The position numbers were made by a program, and so were the translations under genes. A stretch of DNA of 64,000 nucleotides from Cohnella sp. AR92. GTDB taxonomy: Bacteria > Bacillota > Bacilli > Paenibacillales > Paenibacillaceae. Position 1 is the stretch's first letter. The number at the start of each line of letters is the position of its first letter. The notes beneath the pieces were generated by a model. The model was not told the origin of the DNA. It saw only the letters and a program-made list of their open reading frames with translations, and made no database searches. The DNA is taken from positions 37,210-101,209 of the forward strand of contig NZ_RZJR01000016.1 of NCBI RefSeq assembly GCF_003990975.1, written 5' to 3'. This document shows positions 34,820-47,061 of this stretch, one piece after another.

Positions 34820-34969
34820 ATGCGGGTTATTATTACGCTCGCCTGCACACAGTGCAAGCAACGGAATTACACGACAAGCAAGAACAAACGGACGCACTCC
34901 GATCGCATTGAGCTGAAGAAGTTCTGCAAGTTCTGCAATGCGCATCTTCCTCATCGCGAAACTCGGTAA
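34820..34969 (+). CDS. rpmG: 50S ribosomal protein L33 (zinc-ribbon form)
   Basis: 49 aa, ATG with GGGAGGTGG upstream. It begins MRVIITLACTQCKQRNYTT and ends HRETR. Two CxxC pairs, CTQC and CKFC, make this the zinc-containing (C+) version rather than a zinc-free paralogue. Small protein of the large subunit near the E site. It lies 18 nt before secE and shares a promoter with secE and nusG, the standard Bacillales order. Confidence 0.95.
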   Translation: MRVIITLACTQCKQRNYTTSKNKRTHSDRIELKKFCKFCNAHLPHRETR

Positions 34970-34987
34970 GTCGTAGGAGGTTTGGAC

Positions 34988-35197
34988 GTGACTTTCCTGG
35001 CCAAAATGAAACAGAGCTTTGGGTCCTTTTTTGCGTTCTTCGGCGACAGTTGGAGTGAGTTGAAGAAAGTTAAATGGCCTAAGCGCAAGGAATTGATCAG
35101 CTATACGATCGTCGTTATCGTCACCGTATTGCTGATTGCTCTCTACTTCTGGGCGCTGGACATCGGCATTTCTCAGCTCGTCGACCTCGTCATTTGA
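34988..35197 (+). CDS. secE: Preprotein translocase subunit SecE
   Basis: 69 aa from GTG 34988; AGGAGG at 34975-34980 is 7 nt upstream, while the TTG at 34982 is too close to it. SecE clamps SecY in the membrane channel. An amphipathic N-terminal helix with SWSELKKVKWPKRKEL (the universal SecE motif) precedes a single membrane helix (YTIVVIVTVLLIALYFWAL). This is the short one-helix form typical of Gram-positive bacteria. nusG begins 23 nt downstream. Confidence 0.95.
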   Translation: MTFLAKMKQSFGSFFAFFGDSWSELKKVKWPKRKELISYTIVVIVTVLLIALYFWALDIGISQLVDLVI

Positions 35198-35220
35198 CAC
35201 AGGAGCCAATGGTGACATCG

Positions 35221-35754
35221 ATGGAGAAAAGATGGTATGTTGTTCACACGTACTCCGGTTATGAGAACAAGGTAAAGACCAACTTGGAGAAACGCGTGGA
35301 GTCGATGGGCATGCAGGATAAGATTTTCCGCGTGCTCGTGCCTATGGAAGAGGAGATTGTCAACAAGGATGGCAAGAAGAAGACGGTGATGCGCAAGGTG
35401 TATCCCGGCTATGTCCTTGTTGAAATGATCCAGACAGACGATTCTTGGTATGTGGTTCGCAATACGCCTGGGGTAACCGGGTTCGTTGGCTCCACAGGCT
35501 CGGGATCGAAGCCGACCCCTCTCCTGCCCGAAGAAGTGGAACAAATTCTGCGTCATATGGGCATGGAAGAGCCAAAGCCGGTTATCGACTTCGAGGTCAA
35601 GGAGAATGTTCGCGTCATGGTTGGTCCTTTCGCCAATTTTGTCGGCTCGGTCGAAGAGATCTTGCATGACAAGAATAAGCTTAAGGTGCACGTGAACATG
35701 TTTGGCAGGGAAACCCCGCTCGAGTTGGATTACACTCAGGTGGAGAAGATATAA
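35221..35754 (+). CDS. nusG: Transcription termination/antitermination factor NusG
   Basis: 177 aa from ATG 35221, exactly the B. subtilis length (MEKRWYVVHTYSGYENKVK). GTG 35212 has the better spaced AGGAG (6 nt) and would add MTS. It binds RNA polymerase and couples it to the ribosome or promotes pausing. The NGN domain is followed by the KOW domain at VRVMVGPFANFVGSVEE (about 127-143). Same transcript as rpmG and secE; rplK follows after 78 nt containing a small GAGC/GCTC hairpin. Confidence 0.95.
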   Translation: MEKRWYVVHTYSGYENKVKTNLEKRVESMGMQDKIFRVLVPMEEEIVNKDGKKKTVMRKVYPGYVLVEMIQTDDSWYVVRNTPGVTGFVGSTGSGSKPTPLLPEEVEQILRHMGMEEPKPVIDFEVKENVRVMVGPFANFVGSVEEILHDKNKLKVHVNMFGRETPLELDYTQVEKI

Positions 35755-35832
35755 TTTATCCGGTTTCTAGGAAAGAGCGGGAGGAGCTAGAGGCTCCGTC
35801 TAACCGCATTATGGGGCAAGGAGGTGTGCAAC

Positions 35833-36258
35833 ATGGCAAAGAAAGTCATCAAATTGGTGAAGCTGCAAGTCCCTGCTGGTAAAGCAAATCCAGCGCCGCC
35901 TATCGGTCCTGCACTGGGTCAAGCGGGTGTTAACATCATGGCTTTCTGTAAGGAATTCAATGCTCGTACCGCTGATCAAGCCGGTCTGATCATTCCGGTT
36001 GTTATCACGGTATTCGAGGATCGTTCCTTCACGTTCGAGACGAAGACTCCGCCTGCGGCTGTATTGCTGCGCGTAGCTGCTGGTATCCAGAAGGGTTCCG
36101 GCGAACCGAACAAGAAGAAAGTCGCTACGGTAAAACGTGCGAAGGTACGCGAGATCGCCGAGCAGAAGCTCGTCGACCTGAACGCTGCTTCCGTTGAAGC
36201 TGCAATGCGTATGATCGAAGGTACCGCTCGTTCCATGGGCGTTGTCATCGAAGACTAA
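35833..36258 (+). CDS. rplK: 50S ribosomal protein L11
   Basis: 141 aa from ATG 35833, with AAGGAGGTG 6-7 nt upstream. It forms the GTPase-associated centre with 23S rRNA, and its Pro-rich N-domain hinge is seen in KLQVPAGKANPAPPIGPALG. The C-domain rRNA-binding stretch KVATVKRAKVREIAEQK is present. Full length. The codon use (GCT, GTT, CGT) is that of a highly expressed gene, unlike the accessory genes earlier in the window. Confidence 0.98.
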   Translation: MAKKVIKLVKLQVPAGKANPAPPIGPALGQAGVNIMAFCKEFNARTADQAGLIIPVVITVFEDRSFTFETKTPPAAVLLRVAAGIQKGSGEPNKKKVATVKRAKVREIAEQKLVDLNAASVEAAMRMIEGTARSMGVVIED

Positions 36259-36357
36259 TTCCGGGGCGGACAGCTTTCCGTAACCGGGTGTCTCGGGCTT
36301 CCGTCCGTGACATGTGGGAGGACACTTCCGTTAAAACCACACAAGGAGGAGAACAAC

Positions 36358-37050
36358 ATGGCTAAACACGGCAAGAAATATGCTGAAGCCGCTAAGCTGA
36401 TCGACCGCGACGCTGTCTATGAGTCGCTCGAAGCGATCGAGCTTGTGAAGAAAGCTGCTACGGCCAAGTTCGACGAGTCCGTCGAAGTTGCTGTACGTCT
36501 CGGCGTTGACCCGAGAAAGCAAGACCAGAACGTTCGTGGCGTCGTTGTCCTGCCGCACGGCACAGGCAAAACGCAACGCGTCCTCGTATTCGCCAAGGGC
36601 GACAAGCTCAAAGAAGCTGAAGCTGCTGGTGCGGACTACGTCGGCGATACGGACCTCATCAACAAGATCCAACAAGGATGGTTCGAGTTCGACGTCTGCG
36701 TCGCTACTCCGGACATGATGAGCGAAGTAGGTAAGCTCGGTCGTATTCTCGGCGGTAAGGGCCTCATGCCTAACCCGAAAGCCGGCACGGTAACGACTGA
36801 CGTTGCCAAGGCCGTTCAAGAGATCAAGGCCGGTAAGATCGAATACCGTCTGGACAAGGCAGGTCAAATCCATGCTCCGATCGGCAAGGTATCGTTCGAC
36901 GCTGAGAAGCTGAACGACAACCTGAAGGCTCTGGTCGACGCATTGAACCGCGCTAAGCCGGCGGCTGCTAAGGGCGTATACCTGAAGAACATCTCGATCT
37001 CTTCGACGATGGGACCTGGCGCTCGCCTGAACGTTGCTTCTTACCGTTAA
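36358..37050 (+). CDS. rplA: 50S ribosomal protein L1
   Basis: 230 aa from ATG 36358 with AAGGAGGAG upstream; the frame opens earlier without an RBS. L1-stalk protein that helps move tRNA out of the E site and often represses its own mRNA. The conserved LMPNPKAGTVTTDVAKAV is present, as is EYRLDKAGQIHAPIGKVSF. The 99-nt gap from rplK can form a GGAC/GTCC hairpin, a possible autoregulatory site (inferred). The end of the gene is followed by the promoter for rplJL. Confidence 0.97.
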   Translation: MAKHGKKYAEAAKLIDRDAVYESLEAIELVKKAATAKFDESVEVAVRLGVDPRKQDQNVRGVVVLPHGTGKTQRVLVFAKGDKLKEAEAAGADYVGDTDLINKIQQGWFEFDVCVATPDMMSEVGKLGRILGGKGLMPNPKAGTVTTDVAKAVQEIKAGKIEYRLDKAGQIHAPIGKVSFDAEKLNDNLKALVDALNRAKPAAAKGVYLKNISISSTMGPGARLNVASYR

Positions 37051-37071
37051 TCGACAGGCAAAACCTGCCGA

Positions 37072-37101
37072 TTGACAGGCTTTGTACGATCGTGTTAAGC
37101 T
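37072..37101 (+). promoter_or_regulatory. Promoter of rplJ-rplL
   Basis: TTGACA and TTAAGC at 17 nt (or TAAGCT at 18 nt), just after rplA. It would start the L10 leader transcript. Confidence 0.65.
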
Positions 37102-37119
37102 ATCAAAGTTGAATATCGA

Positions 37120-37260
37120 TACCGTAGACCGTAGGTGCCGCAAGGCTTAATTTCCTACCGAGGTGTGTGTATAGAATCTTGCCTGCTTCTCGAAGCAGAA
37201 CGATAGATCGAACACGTCATGCCTCCGTAGAATCTGCGGAGGCATTATTTATGCCCCGCC
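37120..37260 (+). promoter_or_regulatory. Ribosomal protein L10 leader
   Basis: The long rplA-rplJ gap holds the typical L10 leader features: CGTAGACCGTAGGTGC, then AAGGCTTAATTTCCTACCGAGGTG, forming the kink-turn helix that binds the L10(L12)4 complex. A GCCTCCG/CGGAGGC hairpin (37221-37243) followed by ATTATTTAT acts as attenuator-like stem. Limits are approximate. Confidence 0.85.
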
Positions 37261-37312
37261 GATTCTGCGCGATACCGATACGGTTGAATCAAAGAACCAG
37301 GAGGTGTACGAA

Positions 37313-37816
37313 ATGGCAAATGCGAAAATCATCGAAGCGAAGCAACAGGAAGTGGCTGAGATCGCGACGAAGCTGCGCGAGAGCGCAAGCACCGTTGTGG
37401 CCGACTACCGCGGACTGAACGTTGCGCAAGTGACCGAACTGCGCAAGCAGCTTCGCGAAGCTGGCGTCGAATTCCAGGTTCTCAAGAACTCCCTGGTAAG
37501 CCGTGCTGCCGCTAGCGTTGAGCTTTCCGATCTGGATTCCGTTCTGTCGGGTCCTACGGCAGTCGCATTCAGCAAGACGGATGCTGTCGTTGCAGCTAAG
37601 ATCCTTAACGACTTCTCTAAGAAGAACGAAGCTCTTAAGCTGAAGGGCGGCGTTGTCGAAGGACGTTTCATCGACGTGGCTCAAGTTAAGGCTCTCGCCG
37701 ACCTGCCGTCCCGCGAAGGCTTGCTGTCCATGTTGCTCAGCGTCCTTCAAGCTCCGATCCGCAACTTCGCGCTCGCTGTCAAGGCTGTCGCGGAGAAGAA
37801 CGAAGCAAGCGCATAA
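37313..37816 (+). CDS. rplJ: 50S ribosomal protein L10
   Basis: 167 aa from ATG 37313 with AGGAGGTG upstream. Base of the L7/L12 stalk. N-terminal rRNA-binding domain: VVADYRGLNVAQVTELRKQL and KNSLVSRAA; the C-terminal helix that carries L12 dimers ends KAVAEKNEASA. Preceded by its own promoter and the L10 leader, so L10-L12 complex should repress it. rplL follows after 78 nt. Confidence 0.97.
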   Translation: MANAKIIEAKQQEVAEIATKLRESASTVVADYRGLNVAQVTELRKQLREAGVEFQVLKNSLVSRAAASVELSDLDSVLSGPTAVAFSKTDAVVAAKILNDFSKKNEALKLKGGVVEGRFIDVAQVKALADLPSREGLLSMLLSVLQAPIRNFALAVKAVAEKNEASA

Positions 37817-37894
37817 TCTGCGCCCGTAATACCCGTCGCCGTCACAGGCACAACCAACAAACCCAAATCAAATTATATTGGAGGTTCTATTTCC

Positions 37895-38257
37895 ATGAGC
37901 AAAGAGCAAATCTTGGAAGCCATTAAGGGCATGAGCGTTCTGGAACTGAACGATCTCGTTAAAGCAATCGAAGAAGAATTCGGCGTAACGGCTGCTGCAC
38001 CGGTTGCAGTTGTAGCTGGCGGCGCTGCTGCAGAAGTTGCAGAACAATCCGAGTTCGACGTAGTACTTGTTGATGCTGGCGCATCCAAGATCAACGTAAT
38101 CAAGGTTGTTCGCGAAATCACGGGCCTCGGCCTGAAGGAAGCTAAGGACGTTGTTGACAACGCTCCTAAGGCTATCAAAGAGAAGGTTGCCAAGGAAGAA
38201 GCTGAAGCTGTTAAGGCTAAGCTTGAAGAAGCTGGCGCTAAGGTCGAAGTTAAGTAA
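37895..38257 (+). CDS. rplL: 50S ribosomal protein L7/L12
   Basis: 120 aa, ATG with GGAGG upstream. Stalk protein that recruits translational GTPases. The N-terminal dimerisation helices (ILEAIKGMSVLELNDLVKAI) are joined by an Ala/Val-rich hinge to the C-terminal domain (KINVIKVVREITGLGLKEAK). Very strong codon bias. A terminator-like hairpin follows 23 nt after the stop. Confidence 0.98.
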   Translation: MSKEQILEAIKGMSVLELNDLVKAIEEEFGVTAAAPVAVVAGGAAAEVAEQSEFDVVLVDAGASKINVIKVVREITGLGLKEAKDVVDNAPKAIKEKVAKEEAEAVKAKLEEAGAKVEVK

Positions 38258-38280
38258 TTCAACTTCTCTTCGAATATACG

Positions 38281-38316
38281 AACCCCTTGAAGATTCCGAT
38301 CTTCGAGGGGTTTGTT
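38281..38316 (+). terminator. Terminator after rplL
   Basis: AACCCCTTGAAGAT pairs with ATCTTCGAGGGGTT (14 bp, one G-T) around TCCG. The U-tract is short (TTTGTTC), so some read-through into the methyltransferase gene is likely. Confidence 0.75.
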
Positions 38317-38343
38317 CATGAGAGGAGGCAGGAGGCGGATAGG

Positions 38344-38949
38344 ATGAGCGAGCATTATTATACCGAGAAGCCGAAGACGGCAAGCGACCGGAAGGCGTTC
38401 GCCGCCGAGCTCAGAGGCTTTAAGCTTCAGCTCACCTCCGATACCGGCGTGTTCTCGCGGGACGGGGTGGACTTCGGAAGCCGGGTTCTCATTGATCGGA
38501 TGGAGATTCCGATCGATGCGAGCGTCTTGGATCTGGGCTGCGGCTACGGTCCGATTGGCCTTACCGCGGCCCGCCTTGCGCCGCGAGGACATGTCGTCAT
38601 GGTGGACATCAACGAGAGAGCCGTTGCGCTCGCGCGAGAGAATGCGGAGCGGAACGGAATCGCCAACATCAGCGCGATGCAAAGCGATATTTATGCCGCG
38701 GTCGAAGGGCGGCGATTCGATGTGATTCTGTCCAATCCCCCGATACGCGCAGGCAAGATTGTCGTGCATCGGATCCTGACGGAAGCGAAGGACCACCTGA
38801 ACCCGGGCGGATCCCTGTGGATCGTCATTCAGAACAAGCAGGGGGCGCCGTCGGCCAAAGCGAAGCTCCAGGAAGTGTTCGGAGAGGACGCAGTCGAGGA
38901 GGTTGGCAAGGATAAAGGGTATCGGATATATCGCGCAAAATTGGTTTGA
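38344..38949 (+). CDS. ybxB: RsmC-like 16S rRNA methyltransferase (YbxB)
   Basis: 201 aa from ATG 38344, after GGAGGCAGGAGG. Single-domain class I methyltransferase: VLDLGCGYGPIGLTAA (motif I), VMVDINERAV at the end of strand 2, and LSNPPIRAGK, the NPPxxxGK signature of the RsmC group that methylates guanine in 16S rRNA. E. coli RsmC has an extra N-terminal half that is missing here, as in B. subtilis YbxB. It sits between rplL and rpoB, its usual Bacillales place. Exact target base not shown by sequence. Confidence 0.88.
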   Translation: MSEHYYTEKPKTASDRKAFAAELRGFKLQLTSDTGVFSRDGVDFGSRVLIDRMEIPIDASVLDLGCGYGPIGLTAARLAPRGHVVMVDINERAVALARENAERNGIANISAMQSDIYAAVEGRRFDVILSNPPIRAGKIVVHRILTEAKDHLNPGGSLWIVIQNKQGAPSAKAKLQEVFGEDAVEEVGKDKGYRIYRAKLV

Positions 38950-38974
38950 CTTTACTTCGACGATGTGATACTAT
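38946..38974 (+). promoter_or_regulatory. Promoter of rpoB-rpoC
   Basis: TTGACT and TACTAT with a 17-nt spacer, overlapping the end of ybxB. It gives a leader of about 305 nt before rpoB. Confidence 0.78.
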
Positions 38975-38996
38975 TGAAAAATGTCAGTATTAAGAT

Positions 38997-39037
38997 GGGC
39001 TTATTGTCTTTAGCTCGCTAAAATGTCAAGCCCTTTT
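38997..39037 (+). promoter_or_regulatory. Terminator-like hairpin in the rpoB leader
   Basis: GGGCTT (38997) pairs with AAGCCC (39028) and is followed by TTTT; the loop contains TTTAGC/GCTAAA. It lies ~20 nt after the predicted start, so it could attenuate rpoBC or end read-through from ybxB. In the rest of the gap to 39287 I see only a TATAAT at 39071 without a partner -35 box and a GCC-GCAA-GGC mini-hairpin. Confidence 0.5.
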
Positions 39038-39287
39038 GCGATTTCAGGAATAGTTTTTTGCCGCAAGGCGTATAATGGGTTTGTTTTGGGCAAATGACTG
39101 GATAATGATTGCCATTGTGCCGCCTACCGGCGCATAAGGGCTTTTCTTTATTTAAGCAATCCGGTCGTTTGTCCCTCGATTTAGCTTGCTTTTGCGCGTA
39201 CGCCCGCGGAACGGCTGCCTCTGCTACTGCTGGAGAGAGGATCTCGTTCTCGCTTGTGTTGAAGTAGACTGAAGGGGTGAGGTTAAC

Positions 39288-42836
<3,549 letters not shown>

Positions 42837-42953
42837 GATCAGGAAGGCGGGCGGCGCAGCGCGCCGCCGATCGCCTTCATACGAAATATCGTTCCAATCG
42901 ATTGTCGTTCCCGCTTTCGAAATCCGCAGCAACGATGAAGGAGGGTTTGCTCC

Positions 42954-45900
42954 TTGTTAGACGTCAACAATTTTGAGTTTATGAAGATTGGTTTAGCTTC
43001 CCCGGACAAAATTCGTTCGTGGTCAAGAGGCGAAGTCAAGAAGCCTGAAACGATCAACTATCGTACGCTCAAGCCGGAGAAGGAAGGCTTGTTCTGCGAG
43101 AAGATCTTCGGACCGACCAAGGACTGGGAGTGTCATTGCGGCAAGTACAAGCGCGTGCGCTATAAGGGCGTCGTGTGCGATCGATGCGGAGTGGAAGTAA
43201 CCCGCGCGAAGGTTCGCCGCGAACGGATGGGCCATATTGAATTGGCCGCTCCGGTCTCTCACATCTGGTACTTCAAGGGTATTCCGAGCCGTATGGGTCT
43301 TGCGCTGGATATGTCTCCTCGTTCGCTCGAAGAGATCATCTACTTCGCATCCTACGTCGTAACGGATCCGGGCGATACTCCTCTGGAGAAGAAACAGCTT
43401 CTCTCCGAGAAGGAATACCGCAGCTATCGCGAGAAGTACGGTTATGCGTTCCAAGCCGGCATGGGCGCGGAAGCGGTCAAGAAGCTGCTTCAGGACATCG
43501 ACCTCGACCGCGAGCTGGATATGCTCAAGGAAGAGCTTCGCACGGCGCAAGGCCAACGCCGGAACCGCGCGATCAAGCGTCTAGAGGTCATCGAGTCGTT
43601 CCGCAACTCCGGCAACCTGCCGGACTGGATGATCCTCGACGTGCTTCCGGTTATTCCTCCGGAATTGCGTCCGATGGTACAGCTCGACGGCGGCCGCTTC
43701 GCGACAAGCGACTTGAACGACCTGTACCGCCGCGTCATCAACCGGAATAACCGTCTGAAGCGCCTGCTCGATCTCGGCGCTCCGGACATTATCGTGCAGA
43801 ACGAGAAGCGCATGCTGCAAGAAGCGGTAGACGCCCTGATCGACAACGGCCGCCGTGGCCGTCCGGTAACGGGCCCGGGCAACCGTCCGCTGAAGTCCCT
43901 CAGCCACATGCTGAAGGGTAAGCAAGGCCGCTTCCGTCAGAACCTGCTCGGCAAGCGCGTCGACTACTCCGGCCGTTCGGTTATCGTAGTCGGTCCGGAC
44001 CTGAAGATGTACCAATGCGGGCTTCCTAAAGAAATGGCGCTTGAGCTCTTCAAGCCGTTCGTCATGAAGGAACTCGTTCAGAAGGGCCTTGCCCACAATA
44101 TCAAGAGCGCGAAGCGCAAAGTAGAACGCGTCAGCGCGGAAGTATGGGATGTTCTCGAAGACGTCATCAAGGAGCATCCGGTTCTGCTGAACCGCGCGCC
44201 GACGCTTCACCGTCTCGGTATTCAAGCGTTCGAGCCTATCCTGGTCGAAGGCCGCGCGATCAAGCTTCATCCGCTCGTATGTACGGCCTACAACGCCGAC
44301 TTCGACGGTGACCAGATGGCTGTTCACGTACCGTTGTCCTCGGAAGCGCAAGCGGAAGCTCGCCTTCTCATGCTCGCTTCGGGCAACATCCTGAACCCGA
44401 AGGACGGCAAGCCGGTCGTTACTCCGTCTCAGGATATGGTACTCGGCTGCTACTACCTGACGATGGACAACAAGGAAGCGCATGGCTCCGGCCTGCGCCT
44501 GTCCGAAGTGAACGAAGCCGTGTCCGCGTACCAACGCGGAGCCGCTCACCTTCACGCTCGCGTCGTTATTCCGGTTAAGGCGCTGAACAAGAAGTCCTTT
44601 ACCGACAAGCAGCAAGACGCTTTGCTCGTCACGACGATCGGCAAGATCATCTTCAACGAGATCTTCCCGGATACGTTCCCGTACATCAATGAGGCGACGA
44701 AGGACAACTTGCTTAAGGGTACGCCAGAGAAGTACTTTATCTACGATAAGGGCGCTAACCTGGATGAGATCATGGCATCGATTCCGACTCCTGGCGCCGT
44801 AGGCAAAGAATATCTCGGCCACCTAATCGGTGAATGCTTCAACCTGTATCACACGATGCAAACTTCGGTCATTCTCGACAACATCAAGAAGCTCGGTTTC
44901 ACGTACTCGACGCGTGCGGGCATCAGCGTTGCGGTTGCCGACGTTATCGTGCCGCAAGAGAAGATCGACATTCTTCACAAGTCGGATGACGCCGTTAAGC
45001 TGATTACGACTCAATACCGTCGCGGTCTGATCACGGACGAAGAGCGGTATGACCGGATTATCGAAATCTGGTCGAAGACGAAGGACGAAATTACCGAAGT
45101 TCTGATGAAGTCGATGGACCGTTACAACAGCATCATGCTGATGGTCGACTCCAAAGCGCGGGGTAACAAGTCGCAGATCACCCAGCTGGGCGGTATGCGC
45201 GGTCTGATGGCGACGCCATCCGGCCGAATCTTCGAATTGCCGATCAAATCGAACTTCCGCGAAGGCCTTACCGTCTTGGAGTACTTCATCTCCACGCACG
45301 GAGCGCGTAAAGGTCTGGCCGATACCGCTCTTCGTACCGCCGACTCGGGTTACCTGACCCGCCGTCTGGTCGACGTAGCGCAAGACGTGATCGTTCGCGA
45401 AGAAGATTGCGGCACCGACAAGGGCATCATGGTTTCCCGCATCGAGGACGGCAAGGAAATCATCGAGGATCTGTACGACCGCATCGAAGGTCGCTACGCA
45501 TTCGAGACGGTTCGCCATCCGGAGACGGGCGAGATCATCGTCGGACGCAACGACCTGATCGACGCCAACAAGGCGGAACAAATCGTCGGCGCCGGCGTTA
45601 AGAAGCTGCAGATCCGTTCGGTTCTGAGCTGCCGCGCTCGTCACGGCGTATGTAAGATGTGCTATGGACGCAACCTGGCAACGGGCAAGAAGGTCGAGAT
45701 CGGGGAAGCGGTCGGTATTATCGCGGCTCAATCCATCGGCGAACCGGGTACCCAGCTGACGATGCGTACGTTCCACACCGGCGGCGTTGCCGGAGACGAT
45801 ATCACCCAAGGTCTTCCGCGTATCCAGGAGCTCTTCGAAGCCCGGAATCCGAAGGGCCAAGCGGTTATCTCCGAGATCGACGGCGTCATCAAGGAGATCC

Positions 45901-46571
45901 GCGAGACGAAGGATCGCCGCGAGATCGAAGTGCAAGGCGATGCGGAGACGAAGGTATACGCAGTCACTTACGGCTCGCGCATCCGCGTCTACGAAGGCCT
46001 GCACATCGAAGCCGGCGACGAACTGACCGACGGTTCCATCGACCCGAAGGAAATCCTTCGCATCAAGGGCGTACGCGGCGTGCAGAACTACATTCTGCAA
46101 GAAGTACAACGCGTATATCGGAACCAAGGCGTAGAAATCAACGACAAGCACGTCGAAGTCATGATCAAGCAAATGCTTCGCAAGATCCGGATCGTCGATC
46201 CGGGCGACACGAAGCTGCTGCCTGGCTCCTTCGTCGATGTGCATGAATACGAAGCGGCGAACCGCGAAGCGATCATGGCGGATCAAGAGCCTGCCGTTGC
46301 TCGGCCGGTCCTTCTCGGTATCACCAAGGCATCGCTCGAGACGGATTCCTTCCTCTCGGCAGCCTCGTTCCAAGAGACGACTCGCGTACTGACCGACGCT
46401 GCCATCAAGGGCAAGGTCGACCGCCTGCTCGGACTCAAAGAGAACGTTATTATCGGGAAGCTCATTCCGGCCGGTACCGGAATGTCCCGCTACCGCAACA
46501 TCAAGGTGGTCTCGCCGCTGGATGAACCAGAAGACGAGCAAGCCGATCTTGAGGCGGTTACGGTCGAATAA
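42954..46571 (+). CDS. rpoC: DNA-directed RNA polymerase subunit beta'
   Basis: 1205 aa, TTG start with AAGGAGGG 8 nt upstream. It carries the catalytic NADFDGDQM loop with the three Mg-binding Asp residues, an N-terminal zinc ribbon (CHCG ... CDRCG, about 60-78) and the second zinc site formed by ECDC-type residues (EEDCGTDKG, CRARHGVCKMC). The bridge helix and trigger loop region FHTGGVAGDDITQGLPR is intact. Same length as other Bacillales beta' subunits; no large insertion. A terminator follows 14 nt after the stop. Confidence 0.99.
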   Translation: MLDVNNFEFMKIGLASPDKIRSWSRGEVKKPETINYRTLKPEKEGLFCEKIFGPTKDWECHCGKYKRVRYKGVVCDRCGVEVTRAKVRRERMGHIELAAPVSHIWYFKGIPSRMGLALDMSPRSLEEIIYFASYVVTDPGDTPLEKKQLLSEKEYRSYREKYGYAFQAGMGAEAVKKLLQDIDLDRELDMLKEELRTAQGQRRNRAIKRLEVIESFRNSGNLPDWMILDVLPVIPPELRPMVQLDGGRFATSDLNDLYRRVINRNNRLKRLLDLGAPDIIVQNEKRMLQEAVDALIDNGRRGRPVTGPGNRPLKSLSHMLKGKQGRFRQNLLGKRVDYSGRSVIVVGPDLKMYQCGLPKEMALELFKPFVMKELVQKGLAHNIKSAKRKVERVSAEVWDVLEDVIKEHPVLLNRAPTLHRLGIQAFEPILVEGRAIKLHPLVCTAYNADFDGDQMAVHVPLSSEAQAEARLLMLASGNILNPKDGKPVVTPSQDMVLGCYYLTMDNKEAHGSGLRLSEVNEAVSAYQRGAAHLHARVVIPVKALNKKSFTDKQQDALLVTTIGKIIFNEIFPDTFPYINEATKDNLLKGTPEKYFIYDKGANLDEIMASIPTPGAVGKEYLGHLIGECFNLYHTMQTSVILDNIKKLGFTYSTRAGISVAVADVIVPQEKIDILHKSDDAVKLITTQYRRGLITDEERYDRIIEIWSKTKDEITEVLMKSMDRYNSIMLMVDSKARGNKSQITQLGGMRGLMATPSGRIFELPIKSNFREGLTVLEYFISTHGARKGLADTALRTADSGYLTRRLVDVAQDVIVREEDCGTDKGIMVSRIEDGKEIIEDLYDRIEGRYAFETVRHPETGEIIVGRNDLIDANKAEQIVGAGVKKLQIRSVLSCRARHGVCKMCYGRNLATGKKVEIGEAVGIIAAQSIGEPGTQLTMRTFHTGGVAGDDITQGLPRIQELFEARNPKGQAVISEIDGVIKEIRETKDRREIEVQGDAETKVYAVTYGSRIRVYEGLHIEAGDELTDGSIDPKEILRIKGVRGVQNYILQEVQRVYRNQGVEINDKHVEVMIKQMLRKIRIVDPGDTKLLPGSFVDVHEYEAANREAIMADQEPAVARPVLLGITKASLETDSFLSAASFQETTRVLTDAAIKGKVDRLLGLKENVIIGKLIPAGTGMSRYRNIKVVSPLDEPEDEQADLEAVTVE

Positions 46572-46585
46572 TAGTAATCCCTCTG

Positions 46586-46611
46586 GCGGCCCCTTCGGGG
46601 GTCGCTTTTTT
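46586..46611 (+). terminator. Terminator after rpoC
   Basis: GCGGCCCC pairs with GGGGTCGC around a TTCG tetraloop and is followed by six T residues. Confidence 0.93.
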
Positions 46612-46813
46612 ATTTCCTTCAACCGGATGATCCTTCACGCCTAAGGTCCTCTTCCGTCACCCCGCGCCAATCCACGCCAATCCGCGTTCCATATAAGTCG
46701 TGGCTTCTCACCTTATCCCGCCATACACCCGCTTGGCCCGTCTACCTCTTTTTCAAAACGTTATTCCCGCGATATCCCCGGTGTCCTCCGCCATCCCACC
46801 TTCCGGATTCACT

Positions 46814-47061
46814 CTGTCCACATGTGCCTATCTCCGAATGAATGGTTTAAGGCCTTAATCTTTAACCTCATCGCTATCCACATGTTCGTAACCCGATCGC
46901 GGCTTCTTAATCGCATGAATGATTCACGTGATTATTCACATCATTCGGCGTTATCCACCCTTTGTCTGTTGATAGGCGGGCTTATGCTGAACAACTCCGT
47001 CTTGGGGTCCATTCATTCTTGTGGATAGGGGCTGAAATTCCCGATATCCACATGTGGACAG
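46814..47061 (+). other. Cluster of DnaA-box-like 9-mers in a non-coding gap
   Basis: The 605-nt gap between rpoC and the ABC genes has no convincing gene but holds repeated boxes near TTATNCACA: TTATTCACA (46932, exact), TTATCCACC (46951), CTATCCACA (46874), ATATCCACA (47044), CTGTCCACA (46814), and on the minus strand CTATCCACA (47020-47028) and CTGTCCACA (47053-47061). The last pair forms the palindrome TATCCACATGTGGACA. dnaA and dnaN are not here, so it is not taken as oriC. Confidence 0.55.

Noticed and set aside
46660..46690. Short direct repeat CCAATCCACG / CCAATCCGCG
   Set aside because: Only two 10-nt copies with one mismatch; could be chance.
46822..47028. A 68-codon open frame in the rpoC-ABC gap
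   Set aside because: No RBS, no recognisable sequence, and it runs across the DnaA-box-like repeats.
46814..47061. Chromosomal origin of replication
   Set aside because: dnaA, dnaN and recF are not adjacent and no A/T-rich unwinding element is obvious; oriC in this group lies next to dnaA.
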